A DNA stretch of 64,000 nucleotides from Syngnathus acus (GCF_901709675.1 NC_051090.1:9069342-9133341), one strand, 5' to 3'; numbered from the stretch's first letter, positions 35,262 to 48,366 are shown. A program made the numbers and translations. The notes: generated by a model not told the origin, from the sequence alone.

Positions 35262-38200
35262 CACGCAATCTGGCAAAAACTTGCCAATTCAATTTTGCAG
35301 CCAGATACTGTTTTTTTGTTGTTTTGTTATTCCCTGACAAATGGCAACAGCTCATAAATAACTAAATGGATGAATAAATCACTGCTGACAAATATTAATC
35401 AGTTTTCACGCACATCTTTGGGGAAGGTGGAGGCGGTATTGAGCTGTGTATGATTGACAGGAAGCACACACATATCACTTCACCCATTCTACATTAATCA
35501 GAGCAACTCTTTAAAACAAAGCTGTATCCTAAAACCAACAAAACACACAATAGTGGCCAATTCTTGATACGATTTCCAGTCTGACTTTTTATCCACCATG
35601 ATGTACAAACACACAGACGCACACAGGAGCCTGGACCAGAGGTTTTGCAAAGCCCGGATCATCCATGCTAATCCACACTCATTAAGGATGAACTGCATGA
35701 TAGCATGCCACCACCAGCAGACTTCACGCCCCCACCCATCCCCTTTTTACCCTACTTTCACCCACACAAACAACTACCCCGCCACTGTGGATAAGTGGCA
35801 GCTTTGATAGCGATTAGAATAAATTACTCTATGCATGTTTGTTGCCCCTGCTTGCGAACACAGAACACCTGCCACACCTGGTGATGTAAATCGGGCCGCA
35901 TGTAATTAAAAGTGACAGCACTTTTGTTTCACACTTGCAGCGCTGCTGTGTGTTCGAGAATTAGGGAGGTAGGTGCACCTTGCCACCATCTTCATTACAC
36001 TACAAACAGCAGAATGATCCAAGATGAAATGAGTTGAGGGGCAACAAGGTCAGTGAATCAATTTGCGGTTGTAAAATGTAAAAGGATTCAAATTTAGCAA
36101 ACCTTATATTAATTATTCAAGCCGTCCCACTGTTGCACGGCACGGACAAGAAATTGTTTCTGCACATTTGTTTTAGCTGTTCGAACATGAAAAGATTTTG
36201 AGGTGCCCTGCAAGAGGAGTGTACCTACAAACCCTTTGGGCTGAACAGAAAAATGACACACTGATACTTCTCCTTGCAATTTTCTGCCTCTAAAGTAAAT
36301 CTCCCTGTTTGAGCATCTTAAATAAATTAAAGCTATGCCATCCTCCCAAGATGTTCTCCTGGCCCAATTAAATATTTAAGCCCATTTAGGTGGTTGCCCG
36401 GTGTAACTTGAAGCAGTGCGGTTTTAGGGCGTGATATCCAATCTTAAAAGTGGCGGTTGTGGCTTTGGGCCTCCCCTACGGACTTGGGAAAGGGTCTCAG
36501 TGTTGATCTAGTTATGTGCTAATTGGTGTGAAAATGCTGAAAGTCTAAATGATAAAATACTCTTCATTTCAAGACTGTCTTTTCCTCAGGATAACTGACC
36601 GAATGGAAATTGTGAGTCCACTGATTTTAGCTATGCCGTTTTTTGGAGGAATACATCAATCATGAGTTTACCATAAGTCAAAAGCTTACAAGTACAAATT
36701 GGAGTTATTAGCAGAACTGATATCAGTCTGCATGGCATGGCGACATGTTAGTGTTAATCTGGTAGACCGTCCGTCAATTTTATGTGGTTAGAATCACCTG
36801 TGACTATAATGATTCTGCATCCTCAGATTCTATGGAGCTAATGGTAAAGCAAAGTCAATGTAAAAATGGTTTATCAAGGACGCTCGAGACGCATTGTGGT
36901 GCACCGCCACCTTGAACATGAAGATATTTTACTACTGGTCAATACTCAAAGCAACCAAATTGAACAATCTACAGCTACGTTAGCGTCTTTGACAGAGGCC
37001 CTTAAAAAAATCTTCACCATAGTCTCTATTAAGTAACCACATCCATTTTCTTACACAGAGTAAGCAGCATGCAAAAAGCAACAGGATTACGAATGACACC
37101 ATTCCCAAATTCTTAATTATTTTACAATTAATTGACTATTAAATAGAAAATTAGCTTGGCAGATTGCACATAAACAATGATGCATTTTTTTCTGCTTTAA
37201 AGATTTGGAGAGGCTAAAAGGCTAATTGGATGTAAACCTTGAAAAGCATTACTCTATAGAATAGGAGCTACTCAGTGAATGTTCTCTAATCATTAAGCAG
37301 TTTGTGCGTGTGTGTGTGTGTGTGTGTGTAACAGTGGGTAGTATTTAATAGACCCCACCTCACCATAAAGCCAAGGAAAGTGTTTTGTCATTTGACCTTC
37401 ATTAACATTCTCTATTCATTGCTGCAACAGCGGTGATAAATCAGGAAATGACTCTTATTGTAGTTTCCGCTGGTCTTTGTAAGCTTTTTCTTCCAACATG
37501 ACTTTCATTACCTTAGGTACCTTTGAACAATAACCCGAGTCTCAATCAAGCACACATTTTACAAGTTATCTGGAAGACAGAGACTGCACATAGAAAGTAA
37601 AAAGCAACAAGCGATAAAATGTGTTTAGTGCAGGTAATTTTCATAACAATATGCAATCTGTAATATTTGGCGCTGACCCAGTAGCAAAAGAATTTGCTAC
37701 CCAGCCTTAAATGTACCTTTTGAGAAAGAGTGAATACTATATTTCAGAGAAGTGCCAAATGTTTTGCCAAAATATAAAAATATTAAGTTTTAGCCATTCT
37801 GGTATCATAATACAATTATTCAAATTATTATATTTTTCTTTTCTGCAACTTTTTATTGTGATAAATATGATTGCTGCTTCTGAATACAATAGTCTCATTC
37901 TAATTAGACAAATTAAAGATGAATTTTTTAACAATATTCTATTTAATCACTGTGAAAACAGGATGATATCTCATAAGCACCTTAGACCCAAGTCTCAAGA
38001 TAATCACTTGACAGGTCCCAACACTCTCAAACTAAAAGAGATGGAACACAATAGCCCTTTTTTGGAAGAGGGCACTTTTCAGAGGGAGATGGTTTCCCTC
38101 CATTGAAGCATTGGTGGATTAACCTAATCAGAAGATTAATCAGACTTGAAACACTGGTGGCTGTGCCGGTGGGGTCTTTATCCGACTATGCCGGGCGGCA

Positions 38201-40190
38201 GAATTAAGATAGACATTTGGGAGATGACACTCTCACAATGTTCCCCGTAGAGCTCTCTGCTCGCCAAAAGACCCCAGAGGCATTGGGGGGGAATTAGGCT
38301 TCCAGTTTGCTCAAACTGGAGTTTTGGAACTGGGTCCCTAAGCATTTGTCTCATTATCTTTCAGACAAGCATTTAATTGTTGTTTGGAGCTACTACAGCA
38401 GTGAATCCTTCCAGATGAGTGAGCAAAGGCTATGAACAACATTCCTCACAATCATGCAGTTTAGATGAACCCTATATACCACTTGAGAGAGAGGATATTT
38501 TTACACAGTGTAAACCAATGAATTGTTCGTTTAAATGTCTATAAAGACTAATGAAAAACAAAGGGGAAACAGGAGAGAGCGCAATAACACCTTTCATTCA
38601 AGAGCTGTGCAAGGCAAGATAAAGTCATGGCATTGCAAGCAGACTCCAATCACAATCGGCCAACTTCTTTCACTTGATCAACGGATGCAGGTGGGGATCG
38701 CACACTGTCCTCACATAATTGTGAGGGAAATCATTTTTCAATTGGAGCTTTGGCTCTCTAAATCCCAAGGGTGTTGTTGTTAAACAGAAATCCTTAACTG
38801 TGGCTGCTGGGGCAGGGAGGAAATGATGTCTCATGAAAAACATTTTTACTTTACATGACAGATGTGTCAGTCAATATCCAGAAATGTGTTGACTCAGATT
38901 AATTCTGAGTCCATTTACATTGTAATGTACAGGGAAAATTATTGTCCGACATCACCTGTTCGTCTTTACACTTGGCCATGAGCCAAAACCGTTGTGTTTG
39001 GGATTGAGACATCAAGAAAGTTAATTTGTTTCAAAATATAGCTCTTAAAAAACACTTTTAATTTATACGATAGACATGGCTTTCTATTGACTGAGACAAT
39101 TCTGGGATAGTACTGCGAATAGTTGACAAATGCGCTCTCCTCATCCCTCTGCAGTCCTTCAAACTGCTATGTTAAAAATTGGACTGATCCAAGACATTGG
39201 GTCAATTTGACCCATATATATATCAAGAAATGGCTCAAACCACGTAACAAATTTGCCCACTTGAGGGGTTAGACACTTTGAATGATACCAAGGAGTGCAG
39301 AAACAATCTCCTTGCACAGACTGCACACAGGAGCTTTCACACAGACTTAAAATCAGTTTTTGTTTTTTAGCAAGTGAGCCAGAGCTCCATTGCTGCTATT
39401 CAAATACAGCAACATACACAGTACACATACATTGTGTTTTACAACACTACTAAACAATAGCAATTAATCATTTGTGTTTATTATAGATCAGTAAAGTCGA
39501 GCTCGACATTTAATTAAGAGACACGTGCTTTTAAAAAACAAGTTATGCTGGTAAAATTTTGAGAACTGTTCCACCCCGAGAAGAGTCAGAGTTATGACAC
39601 TCGCATGCATGCACACACATCCTTGCACACACTTGCACAGTTGAGGCAATGTGGAGCCTGTGTTGCCATTATGTGAAAAACGGTCATCACATCAGGGTGG
39701 TTTTCTTTACAACCCATCAACACAGTGGGATAATACAAACAGCCATTAGCAGAACGGGGAGAGCATATGCACAGATAAAATACATCTCAGCTAGCAGGCT
39801 TTAGCTATCACAGAAGGGGAAATTAATAACTCGATGTTAAACAAAAGATGAGGAGTTAAGTGTTTTCCGTATAAATAGATCACTGGTTGTTATAAACTAC
39901 ATTGAAAGAATTACACCTTATCAGCTGTGTTCTTCTATCAACAAAAATAATAAAATAAATAAACACAATTTCAACTACCATTTCTCACCCATGACTCAAA
40001 TTACTGTGTATGAAGCAATTTGCTGTTTGCTGAAGACTCACATTATTACACCATGTCAGCTCTCTGCAAAAAGTAACCCACACTTTTATTACTTTCAGAC
40101 CGAACTACGGCAGAACACTTAATTCAAGTATTGGCAAATTTAACATATACTCACATTCAGGTCCCTAAAACTGGGATGTACAGGAGGTAT
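35262..40190. other. long unique stretch, no gene seen
   Basis: About 4.9 kb of AT-rich DNA with a (GT)n run at 37303-37329. The longest frame (37711-38106 +, 131 codons) has no recognised domain. No transposon ends or promoter-like island seen. Ordinary intron-like or intergenic sequence. Confidence 0.45.
37303..37329. repeat. (GT)n microsatellite
   Basis: About 12 GT units with one CG interruption. Confidence 0.95.
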
Positions 40191-40193
40191 AGT

Positions 40194-40249
40194 GACTGTA
40201 CAATGGGGCAGCTTCAACCTTGACTGTACAATGGGGCTACTTCTACCTT
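40194..40249 (+). repeat. 28-bp tandem duplication
   Basis: GACTGTACAATGGGGCAGCT..CAACCTT is followed immediately by GACTGTACAATGGGGCTACT..CTACCTT. Two copies with three differences. Confidence 0.93.
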
Positions 40250-40269
40250 TATAACAACAGCAAAATATA

Positions 40270-40580
40270 TACCGTATTTTCCGCACTATAAGGCGCACCT
40301 AAAAACCTCAAATTTTCTCAAAAGCCGACAGTGCGCCTTAAAATCAGGTGCGCCTTATATATGGACCAATATTGAGCCACTACAGCAGGCGTGTCCAAAG
40401 TCCGGCCCGCGGGCCAAATGTATATATCTTATATATGGACAAAGTTTTAAAATGGGACATTCATTGAAGGTGCGCCTTATAATCCGGTGCGCCTTATATA
40501 TGGACAAAGTTTTAAAATGGGCCAGTCATTGAAGGTGCGCCTTATAATCCGGTGCGCCTTATAGTGCGGAAAATACGGTA
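40270..40580 (+). mobile_element. composite pogo-type MITE carrying a hAT tip
   Basis: TACCGTATTTTCCGCACTAT to GTGCGGAAAATACGGTA with TA ends, 311 bp. Same internal order as the 33795 copy, with CAGGCGTGTCCAAAGTCCGG starting at 40386. Best-preserved of the three composite copies. Confidence 0.92.
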
Positions 40581-40584
40581 AACA

Positions 40585-43560
40585 ATAAAAGCTGTAAGTG
40601 ACAAACACATGCGTTGCTAGACAGTAAGGGAAGAAAAGTGCACCTATTTTTTTCATGTTTTCTAGTCTAAGTGATTGAGAACTTAAGAGATGAGCATGCT
40701 AATAATAATGTTAGATGTGGCTTGTCCCCAGTGATGTTGAAAGACAAAGCGTGAAGAGAATTCTTCTCCATCACATCCTGCTTGTCTCCCTGTCTTACAG
40801 CAAAAGTGTTTGTCACATGTGACATTACACGTCATCACATTGCTTTTCCCGTCCTTCGGCGCCAATGTCTGATTGCAACTAGGCCAGCTTTAATGGAGTT
40901 TTCACACGAACAGTAAAAGTAACAGAATTGACCTGAATGAATATATCCACAAGCGTAACTGTAGTCATAATCACCTAATCGATTCAGAGGGGGTTCCACT
41001 CCTCATATCAGTGTAGTTTGACATCAATAGTCCCTGGTTTGACTTTGACATTAATGGTGTAAGTTCCCTTTTACATCGCTGCCTGTCAGTATAATCCACA
41101 TCAAAAATGAGCAGACAATTCCAATGGGAAAATATTCCGCCTTGTGTCAGCTCAGTATGGAATGATAGACTGAAGCATAAGAAAAATGATCCGTGAAAGA
41201 AGCAGCAATAGATAAGAGGATTACTCCATTATTACCTACCCCAGGGGCCGATACCCTAGAGTAGCGCAAGACGGTTGAAAAGGGCAAGACCTTGAACCCC
41301 CCCAACACCCCATCTGCTGCACCCAATATTGTTGGACAGATTGAGCAGGCAATAGGTGCAACATGACAGTTGATACCACATGTTTTCAGCTCAAACCTGA
41401 ATCCTGAGATGACCTTGATATCCTGTCCAGCTTTCTTTTTATCCTCATCCAGAGACACCAGATGGGTGGATCTGATAATTGCTTTGGACTTTGAGGTTAA
41501 GTGTTTTTAATAATCAAGGGATTTGACTCTTTTGGGGCAAAATGTTCAATTGGTAATGATCAAATAAAATATCGACTGTGAAGACATGCATTCGTTAGAA
41601 CTTAAAAATCATTCTTCACAATCATTCATCTTTTCTAATTAAATATTCCCATGCAACAGTGTGATTATTAATGCAGATGTTTTCTCTCCAAACAGAATAA
41701 ATTATTATTATTATTATTATTTAGAACAACATATTTGTTTAATGTTGCAAATTGATATGAAAGTAAATTTGAAATGACACTGTGAAGAAAGGTGGGCTAT
41801 ATTCTACAAAAAATCATGCAATTCAAAATGTAAATGCTTAATGCTATGAAATCCAATATACAACATGTAAATAAAATGTCTTGAGAGATATGAACTCGTT
41901 TTTCATTGCTCAAAGCTGAATGGGTCAAGTTCAAGCTCCAAACCTCTGTCATCAACATTTGGCCAATGGTTGTTAATGTCATGCAACTATTCTTTTCTGA
42001 CAACAGTGTTGGAACAAGTTGAGTCACTGCAAAAGTCCAAAAAGTAGTAGGACCTCTTATGTGGCAAGAAAAAAAATGCTGTATTCTTCTATAAAGGTCT
42101 AAACAGAGCTTCCTACTGGTTGATAAAAACTCATCAAAATCACCTTTGGATGAAAATGATAAATTCTGAAAATCTGATTTAATCGTTCCAAAAAGACAAA
42201 AGGAAACTAATGTAGTATATTTCCATTCACATACCACAGAAAACAACTGTGTGGGTCTTTGAGTTAGGGCTCCCGCTTCGGATTAAACAAAGACGTCAAG
42301 AGTGTTGCCACGTCAAGAGTGAAGTAATAATTACTGTCATTCAAGCAGAAAGCACAGTCAGGAATTAATGTGCACGAGCTAATGATGCTGTCTTTATGTT
42401 CAATAAACACACACCAGAAGTTTGAGGCATCAGCTCAACAAGTGAAGGTTCCCTATGATCTGAGCCAGATTTTTTCAGAATATCCTCTATCCAAACTGAA
42501 ACCATCATCCCGTGACCCTAATCAATTTACTGTCAGTTCAATCAACTAAAACATTAAAACGTATGGAGATAGAGTGAGGAGGTATATCACATCTGTGACG
42601 GACTACAGGTGTAAACAAGGGGCTTTGGGGGCAATATATTGGGCAGAATAGATTTTCCGTTCTCACATTCACAAGCTTAGTGACCTTTGCCCTCTGAGTG
42701 CTGCTGTGTGATTTTTTTCCTTGTAGGGACAGACAGACCAAACACACACGGGCACACACAAAAGCCTCCACAATTCCGATCTGAAGCAGACTCCCCACAA
42801 GTACACACACGACCACTCACTGTCCAGCAGTCAATATTTTCTGAAGGATGGCCTCTCTGGGGAACAAGCAGGCAATCTGAGGGGGGCCCCAGCAATGAAA
42901 GGCCCCGTGATTGCATTCGACCGTAGCGCTTACAAAGGCGCCGTACATCAAATGCCAACAGATGAAAAGCCATCCGCAAAGAGTTAATCAGCAGAGTAGC
43001 TTTCATGGTCACGATGCAATTTGTCTCAATATCATGACAAGAAGACAGGCTCTTATAAAAAGTACCGATATAAATAAATACAAATAGCAAAAACACATGA
43101 AGTAGTAGTGCTTCAAGTCCGGTTCTTCACATTCATCGATGGATGGAATCAATGACCTTTTTACCAATGATTTTTACTAATTTGCCTAATCTTAAAGAGT
43201 GTGTGTCAATACCAAACTTCGATGCCCCCCCACACCCCCTTCTGACCAAACTGGTTCAAATTGATTTGAAAGCCCATCCAAAATACATTTTGCGCAAGAG
43301 TCGAAATGTGCAGTTTCAAGGGTATTTCAGCTCCTTGCATACTTTCCACAGCAACCCTGATATAACACTCTGGTGTGATTCTTTTGGAGTGGATGATTGG
43401 ATGTCAATGATGTTTAATCGTGGCTGCTCTTAATCCCTATTTTCTGACCTCTTGTACTACTTACCTTACTTCAATTAAATTAATATGTGCGCCACAGTAG
43501 ACCATACAAGACGATCAATGGCACATGGTATTTAAATGCTCCAAAAAGTACTTTGGGGCA
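40585..43560. other. unique sequence, no gene seen
   Basis: Contains the minus frames 41147-41458 (103 codons) and 41797-42246 (149 codons), neither with a recognised domain, and a (TTA)n run at 41699-41722. The 11-bp CGTCAAGAGTG occurs twice within 25 bp near 42293-42320. Confidence 0.4.
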
Positions 43561-43562
43561 AA

Positions 43563-44194
43563 TACCGTATTTTCCGGACTATAAGTCACATTTCTTTTCA
43601 TAGTTTGGCCAGGGGTGCGACTTATACTCAGGAGCAACTTATGTGTGAACTTATTAACACATTCATTTCACATGTTATTTTCACACTAAACCGCAAGAGG
43701 GCGCTCTACGCCTGTGGATTAATTGGAACTGCAACTGACGATGAGTCTGACGTGAGCAACGTAAAAGAGGAGGCGCTCCATCTTCTCCCTCTGGAGTTAG
43801 CGGAGTTGTTTAAAAGTGACACAGAGGATGAAGATTTCATTGGATTTAGTGATTTGGAGCGACACTGATGGTTTGGTAAACTTGTTATTTATGCTATAGT
43901 TATCTGAATCACTCTTAATATGTTACGTCAGGCAAGTTCTCAGTTCATTTTTTAAGTGTCATGTAACGTTAACGTACGGTGCAATTATTCAGCCTGTTGT
44001 TGCTTCTTTTCTATTTTTATTTCAAATTGCCTTTCAAGATGACGTCTGTTCTTGGATTTTATCAAATACATTTCCCCCAAAAATGCGACATACTCCAGTG
44101 CGATTTATATAAATGCCTTTTTCTTCTTTATTATGCATTTTATGGCTGGTGCGACTTGTATTCCGGAGCGACTTATAGTCTGGAAAACACGGTA
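43563..44194 (+). mobile_element. pogo/Tigger-type element, internally deleted
   Basis: Tips TACCGTATTTTCCGGACTAT and ATAGTCTGGAAAACACGGTA with TA ends, 632 bp. Subterminal repeats use the TGCGACTTATA wording (GTCGCA class) where the smaller MITEs use GGCGCAC. It retains the 3' end of a transposase frame (see 43701-43868) followed by a non-coding tail with CCCCCAAAAATGCGACATAC and GGTGCGACTTGTATTCCG. The catalytic region is missing, so it cannot mobilise itself. The tips link it to the shorter MITEs in this window. Confidence 0.85.
43701..43868 (+). pseudogene. pogo-like transposase, C-terminal remnant
   Basis: The frame ending at the TGA at 43866-43868 translates to an acidic tail including ATDDESDVSN, then LPLELAELFKSDTEDEDFIG and FSDLERH. 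Pogo/Tigger and POGK-like transposases typically end in an acidic tail with an LFxSDxExEDFxGF-like motif, which this resembles. Only the last 50 or so residues remain. The helix-turn-helix and DDE catalytic domains are absent. Frame upstream of about 43700 runs into the subterminal repeats and is not protein-like. Identification is from family knowledge without a database search. Confidence 0.65.
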
Positions 44195-44195
44195 A

Positions 44196-45065
44196 ATGAC
44201 TTTCACTTGAATAATTCACTGATCATAGAAATGCAAGGTATGCTTTCCCACAGTGATTCTTTCAATTATTATAGTATATATGTGATTGTGTTATGTATTT
44301 AAAAATTTAAAGCTATGACGGGGAAACTGATCACTTGTCAATCCAAGATTTGAGGCATTTAGATAGACTCCACATCCACATCTGAGGGTAATTAGGATGG
44401 TGACAGGTTTTGAGCGATGACATGTTGGGCATGATCTGATACGATCTGATCTTTCAAACGTTGTTACGCTCCAAACAAATGGTGGACATTTGGATTTGAA
44501 ACCCAATTCCTAAAGCCCTTTAATTGAAAAAAAAAAAAAACCAGCTGTCTTTTAGGAAAAAGAGAAGTCATTACTAGCCTGAGGTTAAGCCACCTTTGTT
44601 CAAGGTGTTCTACTGGCATTACAGTTGAGTGTTTCGTATGCTTTCCACATTCTGGCCATCTCTTAGGAGCAGTCCATCCACCTGAACTGTAGACAAGCTC
44701 AATTATGTTCAAGGCTGGAACATCCCGGGAGAAAAATACTTCATCTGTACTTGGGAATCTAGTCAGTCATTCTTTTGCTTTCAGGACATGTCGACCCAGG
44801 TCATCAGCATCAATTGTGCCTGTCCACATTGACATAAGCATCTGTCATCCTCTATTAACCTAAAAAATTAATGGAGGTCACAATTGTACTGTATGTCTTA
44901 GACTTGCCAATGTGACTCAAATCCATCTACCCAGCCATCAATTATCTGTAGCGTCTATCTTGCACGATGCTGAAAGTTGAAAGCTGTACTAGCTGACAGT
45001 GGGTATGAGAAAATATACAGGACAGCTTTTTGTATTACCAAGCTGGGTTTTTAAAATATATTAAA
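44196..45065. other. unique sequence, no gene seen
   Basis: AT-rich; frames up to 82 codons on the minus strand; no element or exon recognised. Confidence 0.4.
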
Positions 45066-45081
45066 AATATATACCGTATTA

Positions 45082-45390
45082 GGCCGCACGGTGGAGCACT
45101 GTTCGATTCCACCTCCGGGTCTCCCTGTGTGGAGTTTGCATGTTGCTTGCGTGGGTTTTCACCGGGCACTCCGGTTTCCTCCCACATCCCAAAAACATGC
45201 ATGGTAGGCTGATTGAGCACTCCAAATTGCCCCTAGGTGTGCGTGCGAGTGCGGATGTTTGTTTGTCACTGTGCCCTGCGATTGGCTGGCAACCGGTTCA
45301 GGCTGCCTACTGCCCGATGACTGCTGGGATAGGCTCCAGCACGCCCGCAACCCCAGTGGGGACAAGCGGTACAGAAAATGGATGGATGGA
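45082..45390 (+). mobile_element. GGATGGA-tailed tRNA-like SINE, full-length
   Basis: Starts GGCCGCACGGTGGAGCACTG (A-box-like) with GTTCGATTCC (B box). It continues through GTGTGGAGTTTGCATGTTGC, TCCGGTTTCCTCCCACATCC, AAAAACATGCATGGTAGGCT, GCCCTGCGATTGGCTGGCAA and GATAGGCTCCAGCACGCCCG, ending GGATGGATGGA. A 14-bp target duplication, TATATACCGTATTA (45068-45081) and TATATACTGTATTA (45391-45404), differs at one base. The duplication and short tandem tail fit target-primed reverse transcription by a partner LINE. Several bases between A and B boxes are deleted. Other pieces lie at 2648, 23118, 26439 and 49511. Confidence 0.9.
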
Positions 45391-45405
45391 TATATACTGT
45401 ATTAA

Positions 45406-48365
45406 AGAAGAAGTATTATTGCTTTTTATATATTGACCTACTCTGTAAGGATGTCAAAGTGTCTATAGCCCTTAGAAGATAAGTTTGCATGCCCTCAACA
45501 TGCAGGAGACTAGCTCGTTTTTATAGTGCTGGTGCAATCATGCTAATGTACCGAAAATTAAGTAACCTTGACAGTGATCTGTATGGAGTGCCATTTCAGT
45601 TCAACATGTTTTTTTATTTATGATTCCTATGATATATTGGCTTTTGTAGTATGATTCACATATAAAAAAATATTTCATCCATGCTTACAAATATGCTGTT
45701 GCTAAACACAATATCCCTTTAGGAGAGTGAAACATTTTGAAGCTGTTTATCAGACATCTACTAAGCGCCTCATCATGAAAGGTTTATTCCCTCGCGTTGT
45801 CATGCCAAGATCTGGCAGGCGCCATGAAACCTTCCACTCAGTCACCAAGGTTAGGTGAATGACAACACTGCGTAAGTGAGACATAAGAGGAGGAATGAGA
45901 GCCATTGAGTGAATTTACACTGCTCAGTCACGTCCATTCGTCTATGCGTTTCCTTTGTCAGACCCTTTTCTTTTGGCTAACATAATGCAATTGCATACAA
46001 ATTATCATTACCATAAGATAATGCAGTGTAATTTAAAGAATTAGAAAAGGTTAAAGAAATCTGTTTATTTCACAAAGGGGAGATTTTATGCTGGCTAAAA
46101 ATGTATCTCACTGGTATCCCACTGCTAATGCTTTATATTAATAATCATTCTACTTATTTGCATAACCCAATTTCAATGAGCACCCCAATGTAATTATTGT
46201 ATGTGAATGACCTTAGTTTGATGCTACTAGTTCATCCATCAATTTACTCTCTACTTTAGACGTTTTCAAATTAGAGGCTGACATTTCTTCAGGACTCCCG
46301 CAGGTCACGGGAATCCCGTGGGGTGGGAGTCAACTTTACCTTTAATCACAAAATTTAGACGGTACAGGATAAAAGGTTCACGTGAACAAACGAGACTGGG
46401 ATTATCCAGTAGGGAACAAAAAAAAACTCTGAGTCTATGAGGACAAAGGGATTGACAAACTGAGTGAAAAAAAAAAATCTTATGTAGCTGACATCCAAAA
46501 TGGGAGCAGTCATGCTGAACAGGAGAAGGACGGGATGGCAGTCCATATTGAAAAATATACAGGTAGAAAATATGATTGATTTTTAGGTTTGTCTTTGTTT
46601 CTTTGATTGTATTGCACATTCTATTTGAAGTGAAACTCCACATGAGGATGCCAAAGATGTGAACATTTGAATTGTATTCTTTTTGAATCTATAAAAAATG
46701 CTTTGATAATGCCTGCTTCGGGAATATTGAGTCGGCATCGTTTTTTTTGTCGCTACAAAAAGAGAAAACGGGGCAACTTTAGCATTGACAGAGAGGTTGG
46801 TAATTGAATTAGTCCCATCGACACAGAGTTCGTATTGTTTGGGTATACCTTCAACGCATGAAATAAATCCCACATGAGAAGCCACGATGAATGGCCTGTT
46901 GAGCATGCCGGGGAAACCCCAAGAGGTCACCAGCATGCCGAAACACTCCAGCATCCCTTTTGGAAGTAAGACTGGAAGATGAGCCATCAATCAGGTTTCA
47001 ACTTGCACTACGTCATATCGCGAATGAGAGAAAGTGAAAAAGCAGGATGATTAATGTGCCCTTTCTCTCTCCCTACGCATAAGGAGATGTTTGGGTACCC
47101 ATCCTGTCACGAAAATGTGCATTTACTTTTTGTATTATTGTATTATTGTGCTTTTAGAAAAGTGAATAAAAATATCTATAATATATTATTAGATTTATTT
47201 CACAAAACACAAGCCAGTTTATGTTTTGGGATGATATATGCATTATTTTTGGAGCAAGTAGTTTTGCCAACTTTCTGGAAATAAACACATTAAAATGAAT
47301 GCAGAGGGCAACTTTTCTTACAATGTACTTATACTTTCAAATTTCACAAAATAAGTACAAATGACAAGGAATTAATGTTATTTCATTTAAGTCCTGCACT
47401 TTAATAATAAATATCTATACTTTTTATTTTACTTTATAATAATAAATATACTTTTGATACTTTTTATTTTACTTATTAATACGTTATTATTTCCCACTTG
47501 GTATTCCAATGCTAACCCTTAAATACTTTTCAGAAAGATAAAAAATTAAGGGCTCCCCTGATTCTTCCTTGATTCTTCCAACCTCTTTAAACTATGCAGC
47601 TGAATTAATACTATGTGGACATGTTCCATTGTGGCTTAAGCGGTATAGTAGGGCGGGCATTAACAGCTCCACACTCAAGTGGGTTCTTTTTTTTTCCAAG
47701 GCCACAAAGGATGTGAGAGCTCCGAGGCCGCATGATAATATGACCACAGCTCAATGCATCGTTGATGTACTGTCTGATTTTATGAAGCAATGATTTTATG
47801 GTAGTGTGATAATGGTTCACTGCTGGCCACACAAGTCATTGGACCATGTTTTTCACCAGAGAGGAAAAAACACAAAATATGATTCTCTGACATCAATTAT
47901 TAAAAAAATAACATGTAATATGTGGAGAGTATGCCGTACAGTTACTTTATATAGGCTTGGATAAATGCCATATTTGATTACTTTCAATTTCTTCTAAGAT
48001 TGATGCTCACTACTCTATTCATAAAGTGAAGCACTTTTCAAAAAACACCTGTTGAGCTAGCACTTTGTAAAACATTTTGGGATTTTTTCACATTAGTCAC
48101 AACTCAGTAGCTGTTTACAACTAATATTGAATGAGACATGTCAGAGGGAGTGGCAGAAAAATGTAGTGGTCTGCCTTAGCTGGAGTGTTTTTTTCTTGTT
48201 TAGTTTTTTTTAGGGATGATCTGTCTGTTACTCTGGCCCAGTCTGGGCGGGGCACCTCTGGCCCTGGGCCCCAGACTATCACTCAGGCTGATGTATAGGT
48301 CCACAGGGTACAAATGAAACCTGTCACAACAAGGGTAATGATGTCAGAGTCACTATAGCTCACCT
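45406..48365. other. unique sequence, no gene seen
   Basis: AT-rich. A CGGGAATCCCG palindrome with GC-rich flanks at 46300-46330 may be a transposon relic. At 47402-47480 the string AATAAATAT..CTTTTTATTTTACTT occurs twice in tandem. No coding exon recognised; minus frames 46305-46643 and 46583-46990 lack domain signals. Confidence 0.4.
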
Positions 48366-48366
48366 C

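Noticed and set aside
43536-43868. 110-codon frame as a functional gene
   Set aside because: Its first part is subterminal repeat sequence of the element; only the acidic tail is protein-derived, and the catalytic domains are missing.
46305-46990. Minus frames of 112 and 135 codons
   Set aside because: They overlap each other in different phases, include poly-A-derived F runs, and have no recognised domain.
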